Assembly (NCBI RefSeq): GCF_002939475.1
Contig: NZ_PKFQ01000001.1
Coordinates: forward strand, 3,717,001-3,781,000
DNA: 64,000 bases
Source: Streptomyces cinnamoneus
Lineage (GTDB): Bacteria; Actinomycetota; Actinomycetes; Streptomycetales; Streptomycetaceae
Reading direction: 5' to 3'
The translations under genes were made by a program, and so were the position numbers. Shown in pieces: positions 8,553 through 16,970 of this stretch. The notes under the pieces were generated by a model. The model was not told the origin of the DNA and did no database searches. It worked only from the letters and a program-made list of their open reading frames with translations. The first letter of the stretch is position 1. Each line of letters starts with the position of its first letter.

Positions 8553-10320
8553 TCCGCTCCTCCACCACCAGCGAGCCGTGACCGGCGTCGTACCGGTAGA
8601 CCTCGTGGGGGTGGCCGAGTTCTTCGAGCCGCTCCACGTAGTTGTCGATCTGGCGTATCGGGCAGCGGGGGTCGTTCATCCCGGCGGAGATGTACACGGG
8701 CGCCCGGAGCCGGTCGACGTACGTCAGCGGTGACGAGGCGGCGTAGCGCTCCGGCACCTCCTCCGGGGAGCCGCCCAGCAGGGTGCGGTCCAGGGCTTTG
8801 AGCGCCTCCATCTCGTCGTGGTACGCCGTCACGTAGTCCGCGACGGGTACGGCGGCGAGCCCCACGGCCCAGGCCTCGGGCTGAGTGCCGAGGCCGAGCA
8901 GCGTCAGATAGCCGCCCCACGAGCCGCCGGCCAGCACCAGCCGCTCGGGGTCGGCGAGGCCGGACGCCACGGCCCATTCCCGCACCGCGGCGATGTCCTC
9001 CAGCTCGATCAGCCCCACGCGGTGCTTGAGCGCGTCGGTCCAGGCCCGCCCGTAGCCCGTCGAGCCGCGGTAGTTGACCCGGATGACCGCGTAGCCGTGG
9101 TCCACCCAGGCTGCCGGCCCGGCCGCGAAGGCGTCGCTGTCGTGCCAGGTCGGGCCGCCGTGGATGTCGAAGACGGTCGGGAACGGCCCCTCCCCGGCGG
9201 GCTTCTGCACCAGCGCGTGCACCTTGCCGCCGGGTCCCTCGACCCATATGTCGGAGACCGGGACCGAGTCCGGAGCCTGGGCGATCCCGTGCGGCACCGC
9301 CGGAGGGGTCAGCACGACGTGGCCGGCCGTCGACCGCACCACCGGGGGCTTGGCCGCGGAGGACCAGAGGAACTCCACGGTCCCGTCGGGGCGGGGCAGC
9401 GCCCCGGACACCGTGCCCGGCGGGGTGTCGAGGCGGGTGAGCTCGCCGCTCGCCAGCTCGTACCGCCACAGTTCACTGCGCGCGTGGTGGCTGTGGTCGA
9501 TCAGCAGTGCGGTGCCGTCGGGGTACCAGTCGGCGTCGAGGTCGCCCGGCAGGTCGATGACCAGCGCGGTCTCCTCTCCCGTGACCGGGTCCCACATCAT
9601 CGGCTCCCAGCGGCCGCGCCGCTGGTGCCCGACCAGCAGCCGGGAGTCCCCGTCCACCGGGGCGAAGCCCATCGCGGACAGGCCCAGCTCCTCGGTGCCG
9701 CCGCGGGTGTCGTCGAGCTCGCCCACGGTGCTGCCGTCCGCCCGCAGGACGCGGATCGACGCGTGCATGGCGTCGCCGTGCTCGGTGTGCTCGACGGCGA
9801 TCAGCGACCCGTCGTGCGACAGACCGCCGACGCCCGCCGACTGCTGGTGCCGGTATATCTCCACGGGCTCCTGGCCGGGGCGCACGAGGTGGACCGTCGA
9901 CCCGCCCTTGTCCGTGGAGCGGCCGACGACCGCCGTGCCGTCCCGGCCCAGGGCCAGGCCGTCGGGGTAGGAGGGCTCCAGCCCCGGCGTCGCCGGCCGG
10001 TCCTCGCCGCCGTGGAACGGCTGCCGCACCCAGACGCCGAACTCGTCGCCGTCGGTGTCGGAGAACCACCAGATCCATTCGCCGTCGGGCGAGAGCACGC
10101 CGCCCGTCGTCCCGTTCGGCCGGTCGGTTACCTGCCGGTGCTCGCCCGTGGTGCGGTCCCAGGCGTACAGCTCGAACGTCCCCGTGGCGTTGGACGTGAA
10201 CAGCGACCGGTCCGGCGCGTCCTTCGCCCATCGCGGCAGTCCCACGCGCGGCGCCCGGAAGCGCGTTTCCCAGTCCGGCATGGCCGTATCGCCCCGCGGG
10301 GACCCGTTGCTCTCAGTCAT
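8449..10320 (-). CDS. S9 family prolyl oligopeptidase-like peptidase
   Basis: Cytosolic serine peptidase (about 623 aa) with an N-terminal beta-propeller (repeated SPDGEWIWWFSD-like blades, about 40-340) and a C-terminal alpha/beta hydrolase domain. The catalytic triad is visible: nucleophile in GGSWGGY (about Ser467), Asp in AGMNDPRCP (about 550) and His in DAGHGSL (about 581). No signal peptide. Start uncertain: ATG 10320 is preferred; ATG 10329 and the ATG opening MPDWETRF are alternatives. Likely cleaves short peptides; the substrate cannot be told. Runs convergently into the SURF1 gene. Confidence 0.92.
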   Translation of the reverse strand: MTESNGSPRGDTAMPDWETRFRAPRVGLPRWAKDAPDRSLFTSNATGTFELYAWDRTTGEHRQVTDRPNGTTGGVLSPDGEWIWWFSDTDGDEFGVWVRQPFHGGEDRPATPGLEPSYPDGLALGRDGTAVVGRSTDKGGSTVHLVRPGQEPVEIYRHQQSAGVGGLSHDGSLIAVEHTEHGDAMHASIRVLRADGSTVGELDDTRGGTEELGLSAMGFAPVDGDSRLLVGHQRRGRWEPMMWDPVTGEETALVIDLPGDLDADWYPDGTALLIDHSHHARSELWRYELASGELTRLDTPPGTVSGALPRPDGTVEFLWSSAAKPPVVRSTAGHVVLTPPAVPHGIAQAPDSVPVSDIWVEGPGGKVHALVQKPAGEGPFPTVFDIHGGPTWHDSDAFAAGPAAWVDHGYAVIRVNYRGSTGYGRAWTDALKHRVGLIELEDIAAVREWAVASGLADPERLVLAGGSWGGYLTLLGLGTQPEAWAVGLAAVPVADYVTAYHDEMEALKALDRTLLGGSPEEVPERYAASSPLTYVDRLRAPVYISAGMNDPRCPIRQIDNYVERLEELGHPHEVYRYDAGHGSLVVEERIKQLRLEIAFADRHLNPRGSQGGPAEPALPGPRG

Positions 10321-10483
10321 GCCCCCCATTCTGCGCCGGACGGCTGACGACTCGGGCCGGAGCGTCGCAGTCTGTGGATTACTCGGCAGTTGTGCACAAC
10401 TCGCTCACCCGGTCGAGGGGGAGTGGGCCAGGCAACCGCCGGGAGCCGTCCCGTTGTCAGTCGCGCCCCCCACAATCGGCAGC

Positions 10484-11062
10484 ATGTACGAGACTCCAGA
10501 AGACATGACCGCCCTCCAGCGGCTCCTGGACGACAGTTACGCGACCGCGGGTCCGCACCTGCGGTCGATCATCGACGAGGACCGCCGTCTCGACGCCGCC
10601 GGTGTCGTGGCGCGCCTGCGAGGCGTCTCCACCATGGCCCTCGCCACCGTGACGGCTCACGGCGAGCCCCGGGTGGGACCCGTCGACGGTCTCTTCCTCC
10701 GGGGCCACTTCCTCTTCGGCTCCGGCCCGGACTCCGCCCGCTTCCGCCACCTCCGCGCCCGCCCGGCCGTCAGCGCCACTGTCTTCGACGGTGAGCTGCT
10801 CCAGATCACCGTCCACGGCAAGGCGGTGGAGGTGAGCCCGGCCGAGGACCCCGTTCTGGAACGGTTCCTGATCGAGGTCTACGGGCGGACGGCGTGGGAG
10901 GAGTGGATGCACGAGATGCCGTGGGCCCGGATCGAGGCGGAGAAGATGTTCACCTTCATCAACCCCGAGGCCATGGGCCGGCCGGACACCGGCGGTCAGG
11001 AGAGACCGGCCGCCGGCGGTCAGAAGGGACCGGACGCAGGCGGTCAGGAGAGAACCGCCTGA
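10484..11062 (+). CDS. Pyridoxamine 5'-phosphate oxidase-fold (PPOX) protein
   Basis: 192-aa flavin- or F420-binding split-barrel protein: LRGVSTMALATVTAHGEPRVG, then LFLRGHFLFGSG and an ARPAVSATVFDGE strand, with a C-terminal helix around AEKMFTFINP. Members reduce or oxidise small molecules or bind haem or biliverdin; the substrate here is unknown. The tail is three copies of a 24-bp tandem repeat giving GGQERPAA/GGQKGPDA/GGQERTA. The ATG at 10484 fits the family start. It is divergent from the peptidase gene, with a palindrome GTTGTGCACAAC (10389-10400) between them. Confidence 0.85.
   Translation: MYETPEDMTALQRLLDDSYATAGPHLRSIIDEDRRLDAAGVVARLRGVSTMALATVTAHGEPRVGPVDGLFLRGHFLFGSGPDSARFRHLRARPAVSATVFDGELLQITVHGKAVEVSPAEDPVLERFLIEVYGRTAWEEWMHEMPWARIEAEKMFTFINPEAMGRPDTGGQERPAAGGQKGPDAGGQERTA
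10991..11056 (+). repeat. 24-bp tandem repeat at 3' end of PPOX gene
   Basis: Three direct copies starting GGCGGTCAG at 10991, 11015 and 11039 (period 24 bp) encode the repeated C-terminal octapeptides of the PPOX-fold protein. Because the unit keeps the reading frame, copy number could vary without breaking the gene. Confidence 0.8.
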
Positions 11063-11401
11063 CGCGGTAGTCCCGGCCGGTTCCCGGTCGGTTCCCGCCC
11101 GGGGCCCTCACCGCGGTGCCGGTGCCGGTGACGGCGGCGGTGACGGCGGCGGTGTCAGTGCTCGTAGGGCGGGGCTCCTCGTCCGTACGTACGCAGAGTT
11201 CGGTCAACGCGCCGTCTGCTCCGGCGCTGACGGGCAGGCCGAGGACCGAGCAGTACAGCTCGGCCTCGCCCGCGCCCGTACCCCTGACCGTGCCCTCGCC
11301 TGCCGTCCGTTCGGCTCCGTCGTCATCCGATGTGATCAAACTATGGACTGCCGGAGTGCCTCCCCGGTGGCGTAGCCGACACGTCCCTTACCGTTTCCGA
11401 C

Positions 11402-12370
11402 ATGAAGATCTCGGTGCTGGTGGTCGACGGAGTCTTCGACTCGGGGCTCGCCTCGGTGCTCGACGTGCTCCAGACGGCCAACGAACTCCGCGGCGAGCTG
11501 TCGCAGCCCCCGGCGCCCTGGCAGGTGACGTGCGTCAGCCCCTACGGGCCGGTGCGCACTGCCGCCGGGCACCGGGTGAACGCGGTGGCACCCGAAGCGG
11601 CCCCCGGCCCGGACCTGCTGGTCGTCCCCGGCGTCGGGCACAGGCAGCCCGGACCGCTCACCGACTGGGTCAGCGCGCCCGCCCAGAAGGCCGTCCGCGA
11701 GATCGTGGCCGAGACCCGCGCGGCCGGGGTGCCCCTGGCCGCCGCCTGCACGGGCACCTTCGTCCTCGCCGAGAGCGGGGTGCTGGACGGGCTGCAGGCG
11801 ACCACGAGCTGGTGGCTGGCGCCGGACTTCCGGCAGCGCTATCCCCAAGTGGCCCTGGACGAGACCCACATGCTCACCCACGCCCCCGGCGTCACCACCG
11901 CGGGCGCCGCCATGGCCCACCTGGACCTCGCGCTCGCCCTGGTCCGCGAGAGCAGTCCGCCCCTCGCCGACCTGGCGGCGCGCTATCTGGTCATCGACAG
12001 CCGCCCCACGCAGGCGAGTTACGCGATCCCCGGGCACCTCGCCCGCGCCGACCCGACCGTCGGAGCCTACGAGCGCTGGGTGCGCGAACACCTCGACCAG
12101 CCCCTGCGCATCGCTGACGCGGCCCGTGCCCTCGGCACCAGCGAACGCACTCTCCAGCGCGCCCTCGACCGCGTCATGGGCGTCTCGCCCCTGCGCTTCG
12201 CCCAGAGCATCCGCCTCGAACAGGCCGCCCACCTGCTGCGCACCACCGACCTGCCGACCGAGGCGGTGGCCCGCCGGGTGGGCTACGAGAACGCCACGAC
12301 GCTCACCTCGCTCCTGAGGGAACGCCGCGGCACCACTCCCGGCCGCCTGCGCCGCAACGCGGCCGGCTGA
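11402..12370 (+). CDS. GlxA family AraC-type transcriptional regulator
   Basis: 322-aa regulator with an N-terminal DJ-1/PfpI-like domain (ISVLVVDGVFDSGLA through DLLVVPGVG; nucleophile-elbow cysteine in AAACTGTFVLAESG) and a C-terminal AraC helix-turn-helix pair (about 225-315: LRIADAARALGTSERTLQRA, then EAVARRVGYENATTL). The family senses small molecules through the amidotransferase-like domain and activates nearby genes. The ATG has no strong SD. The 339-bp spacer upstream (11063-11401) holds GACGGCGGC-type repeats and a doubtful reverse reading frame discussed under findings. Confidence 0.93.
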   Translation: MKISVLVVDGVFDSGLASVLDVLQTANELRGELSQPPAPWQVTCVSPYGPVRTAAGHRVNAVAPEAAPGPDLLVVPGVGHRQPGPLTDWVSAPAQKAVREIVAETRAAGVPLAAACTGTFVLAESGVLDGLQATTSWWLAPDFRQRYPQVALDETHMLTHAPGVTTAGAAMAHLDLALALVRESSPPLADLAARYLVIDSRPTQASYAIPGHLARADPTVGAYERWVREHLDQPLRIADAARALGTSERTLQRALDRVMGVSPLRFAQSIRLEQAAHLLRTTDLPTEAVARRVGYENATTLTSLLRERRGTTPGRLRRNAAG

Positions 12371-12372
12371 CC

Positions 12373-13155
12373 CTACTCCTCGGCGTCCGGCCCCCCGAGC
12401 GCCTCGGCGGTCGCGCGGGCGAAGGCCTCCGGGTTGTCCAGCATGATGTTGTGCCCGCAGTCGGGGACCGGCACCACGGCGACCCCGGCCTCGGCGAGCG
12501 CATCGCCGCCGACCACCGGACCGTCGGCCTCCGGCACGAGGTAGGTGCGGGGGATCGTCAGGTCCAGCAGCAGCTCCCGCATGGTGGGAACGCTGCCGCG
12601 CACCAGGTGCACCGCGCTGCGGTGCAGCGCCTCCCGCCCGGCCAGGCGCATGGTGGACCACCAGTGCGCCCCCGCCCGGTCGCGCACCTCCCGCCAGCCG
12701 CCCGCGAGGAACTCCTCCTCGGAGTACGCGGCTATGCCCCTGCTGCCACCGGAACCGGGCGTTGGCTGCATCGGGTCCAGGTTGGCGTCGATCAGCACCA
12801 GGCGGGAGACCAGGTGCGGGTGCCGGGCGGCCAGGACGATGGCGACCGACCCGCCCATGCTGTGCGCGATCAGCTCGGCACCGGCGACGTTCGCGGAGGT
12901 GAGCGCCTCGGCAAGGGCGTCGGCGTGGGCTTCCAGGGTGTAGTCGAAGGTGCCGGGCCGATCGCTGATGCCGTGCCCGAGCAGGTCGATCAGCAGGGAA
13001 CGGTGCCCCGCCAGCAGCGGATGGGCCGCCGCCTCGGCGAAGTAGGCGGGCGAGGTGGAGCCCAGGCCATGGACGTAGACACGGGTGGGTTCACGCCCCG
13101 GCAGCTCGGCCCAGCGGATCCTGTCGCCCTCGGGTGTCACGGTGGCGCTGCGCAC
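12373..13155 (-). CDS. Alpha/beta-fold hydrolase
   Basis: 260-aa serine hydrolase: oxyanion region VHGLGSTSPAYF (28-39), nucleophile in AHSMGG (Ser99), probable acid near the PEADGP loop and catalytic His in PDCGHNIMLDNP near the C-terminus. No signal peptide. The GTG at 13155 is preceded by GGGAG about 8 nt upstream. The substrate is unknown; it resembles the esterase/haloperoxidase-like group. It ends 2 bp after the convergent regulator. Its upstream side is the left border of the accessory segment. Confidence 0.9.
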   Translation of the reverse strand: MRSATVTPEGDRIRWAELPGREPTRVYVHGLGSTSPAYFAEAAAHPLLAGHRSLLIDLLGHGISDRPGTFDYTLEAHADALAEALTSANVAGAELIAHSMGGSVAIVLAARHPHLVSRLVLIDANLDPMQPTPGSGGSRGIAAYSEEEFLAGGWREVRDRAGAHWWSTMRLAGREALHRSAVHLVRGSVPTMRELLLDLTIPRTYLVPEADGPVVGGDALAEAGVAVVPVPDCGHNIMLDNPEAFARATAEALGGPDAEE

Positions 13156-13280
13156 GGTTCTACTCCCCCAACCTCAAGATCATTGGCAGGAGCGAGGGTA
13201 ACCCCGGATCCGCGAACAGCCCAGGAAAGGGACCAGGGCCCGACCCCCGAAAGGATCAGGGTCCTGATCTGGCGCGACCA

Positions 13281-13297
13281 AGTCGGGGTGGCGGGAT
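13281..13297 (+). mobile_element. Candidate distal att remnant (copy of tRNA-Pro 3' end)
   Basis: AGTCGGGGTGGCGGGAT is an exact 17-bp copy, in the same orientation, of 20827-20843, which covers the 3' end of the tRNA-Pro gene and its first downstream bases. A match this long is very unlikely by chance in 64 kb. It sits in a 350-bp gene-free spacer (13156-13505) whose remaining content is G-rich sequence with a small inverted repeat ATCAGGGTCCTGAT. I read it as the far attachment-site scar of an element that entered the tRNA; this is inference. Confidence 0.6.
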
Positions 13298-13505
13298 CTG
13301 GCGGTGCGACGCTGCCGGGGGCAGGGGCGGCATGTCGACGCTAGCCCTCGCCGCAGTCCCCCGACAGGTGTCAAGCAGCCATTCATGCCGCACTGGACGC
13401 TCTGACGACGCACGGTATCCACAACCGTTGCGGCAGGACTACGCTGTGGGGTGAAGCCCCAGTCCCCGGTATCGATGCTGTGTCCCGCTCCCGGGGAGGC
13501 CCACC

Positions 13506-13784
13506 GTGTTCGTGCTGCTCCTCATCCTCATCGTGGTCTTGTTCGGCCTCGGCTTCTTCAGCCCCATCTGGTGGGTGGCTGCGGCCGTGTTGGTCTTCGG
13601 CGTCACCCGGCACGGCCGCGCACGAGGGGGAGGCTGGATCCACGACGACGGTTCCGGTCTGGGGAACTATCGGGACTACCAGGCGCGCCGCGATCGTCAG
13701 GACCGCTGGGACCGCCGCTACAGCCGTCAGCACCGGGCGCGTTGGCGGCGCGAGGACCGTAGGGACCGCGAACTCCGCAAGTGA
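13506..13784 (+). CDS. Small membrane protein with charged tail
   Basis: 92-aa protein with a strongly hydrophobic N-terminus (FVLLLILIVVLFGLGFF, then WWVAAAVLVFGV) forming one hairpin or two short membrane helices, and a very basic, Arg/Asp-rich cytoplasmic tail. GTG start at 13506 behind a good GGGGAGG (13494-13500). I recognise the general type from Streptomyces but no function. It is the first gene inside the proposed island. Confidence 0.75.
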   Translation: MFVLLLILIVVLFGLGFFSPIWWVAAAVLVFGVTRHGRARGGGWIHDDGSGLGNYRDYQARRDRQDRWDRRYSRQHRARWRREDRRDRELRK

Positions 13785-13911
13785 TCCGTGGAGTGGCCCG
13801 GGAGACGGAGGTTCCGGGACGGCTTCAGCCCGGCCGGACGCGTTTTGATCGTTGAGAGGTGTATGCCGCGCAGCGCACAAGAGTGATCCAAGAGGAGCGG
13901 TGGGATCTGCG

Positions 13912-14039
13912 GACCGAGGCCGCATCACCCTGCAACTCGGTCTCTCGCAGATGCACGTCTCCGGGCTGATTACCGCACCTGTGCGCGCCTGCGCGACCAG
14001 GTGATGGCCGAGGCCCACGATCGCAGGAGGGCAGTGTGA
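13912..14039 (+). pseudogene. Remnant of SigB/SigF-family sigma factor (region 4.2 tail)
   Basis: Reading from 13912 gives DRGRITLQLGLSQMHVSGLIT, and from 13974, after a one-base frame change, RTCARLRDQVMAEAHDRRRAV and a stop at 14037-14039. Joined, these resemble region 4.2 of SigB-type Streptomyces sigma factors (consensus GLSQMHVSRLL..ARLR). The segment between the conserved RI.TL.. start and the LSQMHVS helix is shortened. No upstream sigma regions remain in 13785-13911. So this is a decayed 3' fragment, not a working gene. Confidence 0.7.
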
Positions 14040-14090
14040 CGACGCTCGGGGCACAGGCGGCGCCGGAGCGAGCCCCGGCAAGGGCGTGGG

Positions 14091-14807
14091 TCAGGACCCC
14101 AGACCGGCGAGGGGTTCCGAGCCGTCGATGAGGGCGCGGGCCACATCGGCCAGGCGCCGGTTGTGGGAGCGGGCGTAACCGCGCAGTGCGGTGAACGCCT
14201 GCTCCATATCGATGCCCTGGCGTTCGGCGAGTTTCCCCTTGGCCTGTTCGATCAGTACCCGGCTGTTCAGCGCCGTCTGAAGTTGCTCGTTGAGCACCGT
14301 GCTGCGCTGGGCGGTGCGTTGTTGCAGCAGGCTGATGGTGGCCACGTCGGCCAGGGCCTGGGCGACGGGTACGGCGGCCGGGTCGAAGGGGCCGGGGGCG
14401 GTGCTGAAGAGGTTCAGGGCGCCGACGACCTCGTCCCGCAAACGCATCGGCAGGGCCTGGACCGCCCCGAACCCGCTGCGCCGGGCCGCCACCGCGAAGC
14501 GCGGCCAGCGGGCGGTCACCGTACCGAGGTCGGAGACGATCACCGGTACGCCGGTGCGGAAGCACTCAAGGCAGGGGCCCTCATCGTTCTGCAGCTGGAA
14601 GAGCTCCAGCAGGCGCACTTGTTCGTCGGAGGCGGCCATGACGCGGAGTTTGCCGTCCCGGTCGGCGAGCAGTACCCCGGCGGCGCTGACGTCGAGCATG
14701 CCGACGCACCGGTCGGTCAGCAGGCGCAGGAAATCGATGAGGTCGAAGTCGGCGACCAGGTTGTCGGCCAGCTCGACGAAGGTCTTGGCCAGAAGCTGTT
14801 GATCCAT
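14091..14807 (-). CDS. GAF and ANTAR domain transcription antitermination protein
   Basis: 238-aa protein with an N-terminal GAF domain (about 20-150: FLRLLTDRCVGMLDVSAAGVLL, NDEGPCLECFRTGVPV, LPMRLRDEVVGALNLF) and a C-terminal ANTAR RNA-binding domain (about 170-230: LNSRVLIEQAKGKLAERQG, then AFTALRGYARSHNRRL). ANTAR proteins bind paired stem-loops in nascent RNA and prevent termination, here under GAF ligand or stress control. ATG 14807 is chosen for the GAGGG about 9 nt upstream; a GTG at 14816 is also in frame. It lies just downstream of a second, broken GAF-ANTAR gene on the same strand. Confidence 0.93.
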   Translation of the reverse strand: MDQQLLAKTFVELADNLVADFDLIDFLRLLTDRCVGMLDVSAAGVLLADRDGKLRVMAASDEQVRLLELFQLQNDEGPCLECFRTGVPVIVSDLGTVTARWPRFAVAARRSGFGAVQALPMRLRDEVVGALNLFSTAPGPFDPAAVPVAQALADVATISLLQQRTAQRSTVLNEQLQTALNSRVLIEQAKGKLAERQGIDMEQAFTALRGYARSHNRRLADVARALIDGSEPLAGLGS

Positions 14808-14886
14808 CGTGGGCACCCTCGATCGAGACTAGTCCTTGCCCGAGGGGACGGGAAGTACGGCACATTCCTTGGCCGGGACCGATGCG

Positions 14887-15614
14887 TCAGGGTTCCTCCT
14901 CGGCCTGATCCGGCTCCGCGTCCGGGGAGAAACGAAGCCGTCGGGCCACCACGTCGGCGGCCACGTCCGCGAGCCGGCGTCCCTGCGCATAGGCGTAGGC
15001 GCGGAGCCGGACGAAGGCTTCTTCGATGCCGACTCCGAGCTGAACCGTGAGCATCCCGCTCGCCTGGTCGATCTCAGCCCGGTACGTGCCCAGATCCTCG
15101 AAGCCGCGGTCCGGCATCGGCCCGCCGGTCGGCGCGCCCGCCTCGTCGATCCTCGTATCGAGCAGGAGCAGCGTCGCGAGATCGGCGAACGCCAGCGCGT
15201 CGGCCAGTTCCTCCTTGTCCAGTACGGTCGGAACGCCGGCGTACAGGTCCAGAACCCGGGGCTGATCGCCCCCTTCTGCAGGGGGAGCGAGAACACCGCG
15301 CGCGCTCCGGCCTCCAGGGCCGCGTCCGCGAACACGGCCCAGTGATCCTGAAGTCCGCTGGTGAGCAGATCGGGTGTGAGGACGGCCGAGCCACGTACAT
15401 AGGCGTCCACGCAGGGCCCCTCGCCCAGCGTGAGCTGGAGCTCTTCCAACTGCTCGCTGATGTCGTCGGTGCTGCACAGCGGATGGCTCGCCGCGGTCCG
15501 GGACATCGCCGACAGGCCGGCCCCGCCGACCGGCAGCGCGGCCACGGCCGCGGTGCACACGTCCACCACACTCACCCGGGCACCTCGTCGGACCGCCTGC
15601 TCGGCCACCAGCAT
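14887..15614 (-). pseudogene. GAF-ANTAR protein gene with a one-base frameshift
   Basis: The 5' part encodes a GAF domain (MLVAEQAVRRGARVSVVDVC through LQLTLGEGPCVDAYVRGSAV and AVFSLPLQKGAISP). The 3' part, in another frame, encodes VLDLYAGVPTVLDKEELADA and a full ANTAR domain (LTVQLGVGIEEAFVRLRAYA). The two join at about 15250-15275, where one base appears to be missing in a C/G run (CCCGGGGC on the + strand). Without the shift it would be a normal protein of about 240 aa. It could be a real mutation or a sequencing error. In-frame starts further upstream (to TTG 15677) overlap the next gene. Confidence 0.75.
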
Positions 15615-15636
15615 CCGAACGCGGGCCGACCGCCTG

Positions 15637-16308
15637 TCAGGCCCCACCCGGGCCACCGTCTCCCGGCATGGTGACAAGGCCCTCCAGCCTCACCGTGGTG
15701 CGTTCCCCGAGGGGAAACACCGGCGCGCGGAGCGTGGCGGCGCCCAGGGGCCTGCGAAGCTCTCCGATGTCCAGCCACCCCCAGGAGCGGAACGCAGCGA
15801 GGGTCGGGCGATCGGCCCGGTCCACCAGGGTCGCGCCGAGCATGGCCTGATGGCCGGTCAGCAGCCGCTCCTGCACCTGACGGGCGAGTCCCCGGTCCTG
15901 CGGATGCGGCCGGATCAGAATGCCGGTGAACGCGAAGGCGTTCCCGGACACGGTGAGTTGCCCGACGCTGCGCGGCAGTGTCCCTTCGAAGCCGAGCCAC
16001 CAGGAGCCGTCGCACTGTACCGGCAATCCGAAGGCGCATCCCATGAGGCGGTCCGTCTCGGCGATCACCATGGCTAATTCCGGTCGGCGCATGTCCACGA
16101 TGAGGCGGTCCACGAAGTTCTGGCGGCTGGGGCGGCGGTACGGATCACCCGGCGGCGTTGCGCGGGACCCCACGTACAGCCCCGCCAGATCCTCACGCAG
16201 GTCCTCCACCAGCCAGCGGCTCAGCCGACGCAACCGCACCGGAGTCATGGCTGAGAGCTCGCCGTCCCCCGGCTTCCGTGTCTGTCCCCGCCCTGGTTCG
16301 GCCTTCAT
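15637..16308 (-). CDS. GNAT-like N-acetyltransferase
   Basis: 223-aa protein with GNAT features: LAMVIAETDRLMGCAFGLPV, then FTGILIRPHPQDRGLARQVQ carrying an acetyl-CoA pyrophosphate-loop motif (about 140-155), and a late FRSWGWLDIGELRRPLG strand typical of the fold's end. ATG 16308 has GGGAGA about 9 nt upstream; a later ATG at 16248 has a weaker site. The acetyl acceptor is unknown. It lies directly upstream of the GAF-ANTAR pair on the same strand. Confidence 0.75.
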   Translation of the reverse strand: MKAEPGRGQTRKPGDGELSAMTPVRLRRLSRWLVEDLREDLAGLYVGSRATPPGDPYRRPSRQNFVDRLIVDMRRPELAMVIAETDRLMGCAFGLPVQCDGSWWLGFEGTLPRSVGQLTVSGNAFAFTGILIRPHPQDRGLARQVQERLLTGHQAMLGATLVDRADRPTLAAFRSWGWLDIGELRRPLGAATLRAPVFPLGERTTVRLEGLVTMPGDGGPGGA

Positions 16309-16478
16309 CGCGCATCTCCCGGGAGAACAGGCGCAAGGGGGACAGACCGGTGCGGCGGGGCCGAAAGGGGTGCGTCCGGGGTGTCGCCGAGGGGAGGTCG
16401 TAGGTGGCCGGACGGAAGGTGGACGGTGAGCTGTGAGAGGGACATGACGCCTCGGTTCGGAAGACCATCCGCCGGGGG

Positions 16479-16510
16479 GCACCGGGAGCCGGAGTTCCGG
16501 CTCCCGGTGC
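16479..16510. terminator. Perfect 15-bp inverted repeat in gene-free stretch
   Basis: GCACCGGGAGCCGGA and its exact complement flank a 2-nt centre. It lies in a 403-bp region (16309-16711) with no convincing gene, after a minus-strand operon and before the GNAT gene. A strong hairpin for either strand, most simply the terminator of the DUF5994-small protein operon; there is no T-run. Confidence 0.55.
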
Positions 16511-16711
16511 CCGCTCCGGCAGGGGCGTATTTTCGGCGGAGGCGGAGCAACGGCCGGTCCGACAGCCTGCGCAGCAGGACAGAGGACCCACCCCGTTCCC
16601 TCCAGGGATGCGCCGGGTGACAGACGAAGAGTCCGCACCCCCCAGCCCACACGCGGGGGTACGAGTGGAGTCGATGGTCCGTGCGCGAGGCCGCTGACGG
16701 AAGCTGGCTGG

Positions 16712-16960
16712 TCACCCGTGGTGAGTGGTACGGCCGCGGCCCCCGTCGCGATAGTCCTGCCGTTCGCCGGTGGTCGGCGACGCGAACCGGCCCGGTTCCA
16801 CCAGGGGCTGCGGCGTGCCGCGGCCGCGGCGGCCGGGCAGGCGGGCGCTGTACTGGTGCACGGCGATTCTGTCGGCGTGCTGGATGTTGAGCCGGTGGAT
16901 CAGGTACGCCGCCGCTGCGACGAGGACCACGAAGGAGGCGGCTGTCAGGAAGGCGTTCAT
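16712..16960 (-). CDS. Small single-pass membrane protein
   Basis: 82-aa protein: membrane helix at about 3-23 (LTAASFVVLVAAAAYLI) followed by a basic, Gly/Arg-rich cytoplasmic tail with HRLNIQHADRIAVHQYSAR. ATG 16960 has GAGG about 10 nt upstream; its 5' end lies 10 bp after the DUF5994 stop, so the two are probably cotranscribed. No function recognised. Confidence 0.6.
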   Translation of the reverse strand: MNAFLTAASFVVLVAAAAYLIHRLNIQHADRIAVHQYSARLPGRRGRGTPQPLVEPGRFASPTTGERQDYRDGGRGRTTHHG

Positions 16961-16970
16961 GGCGGCCACC

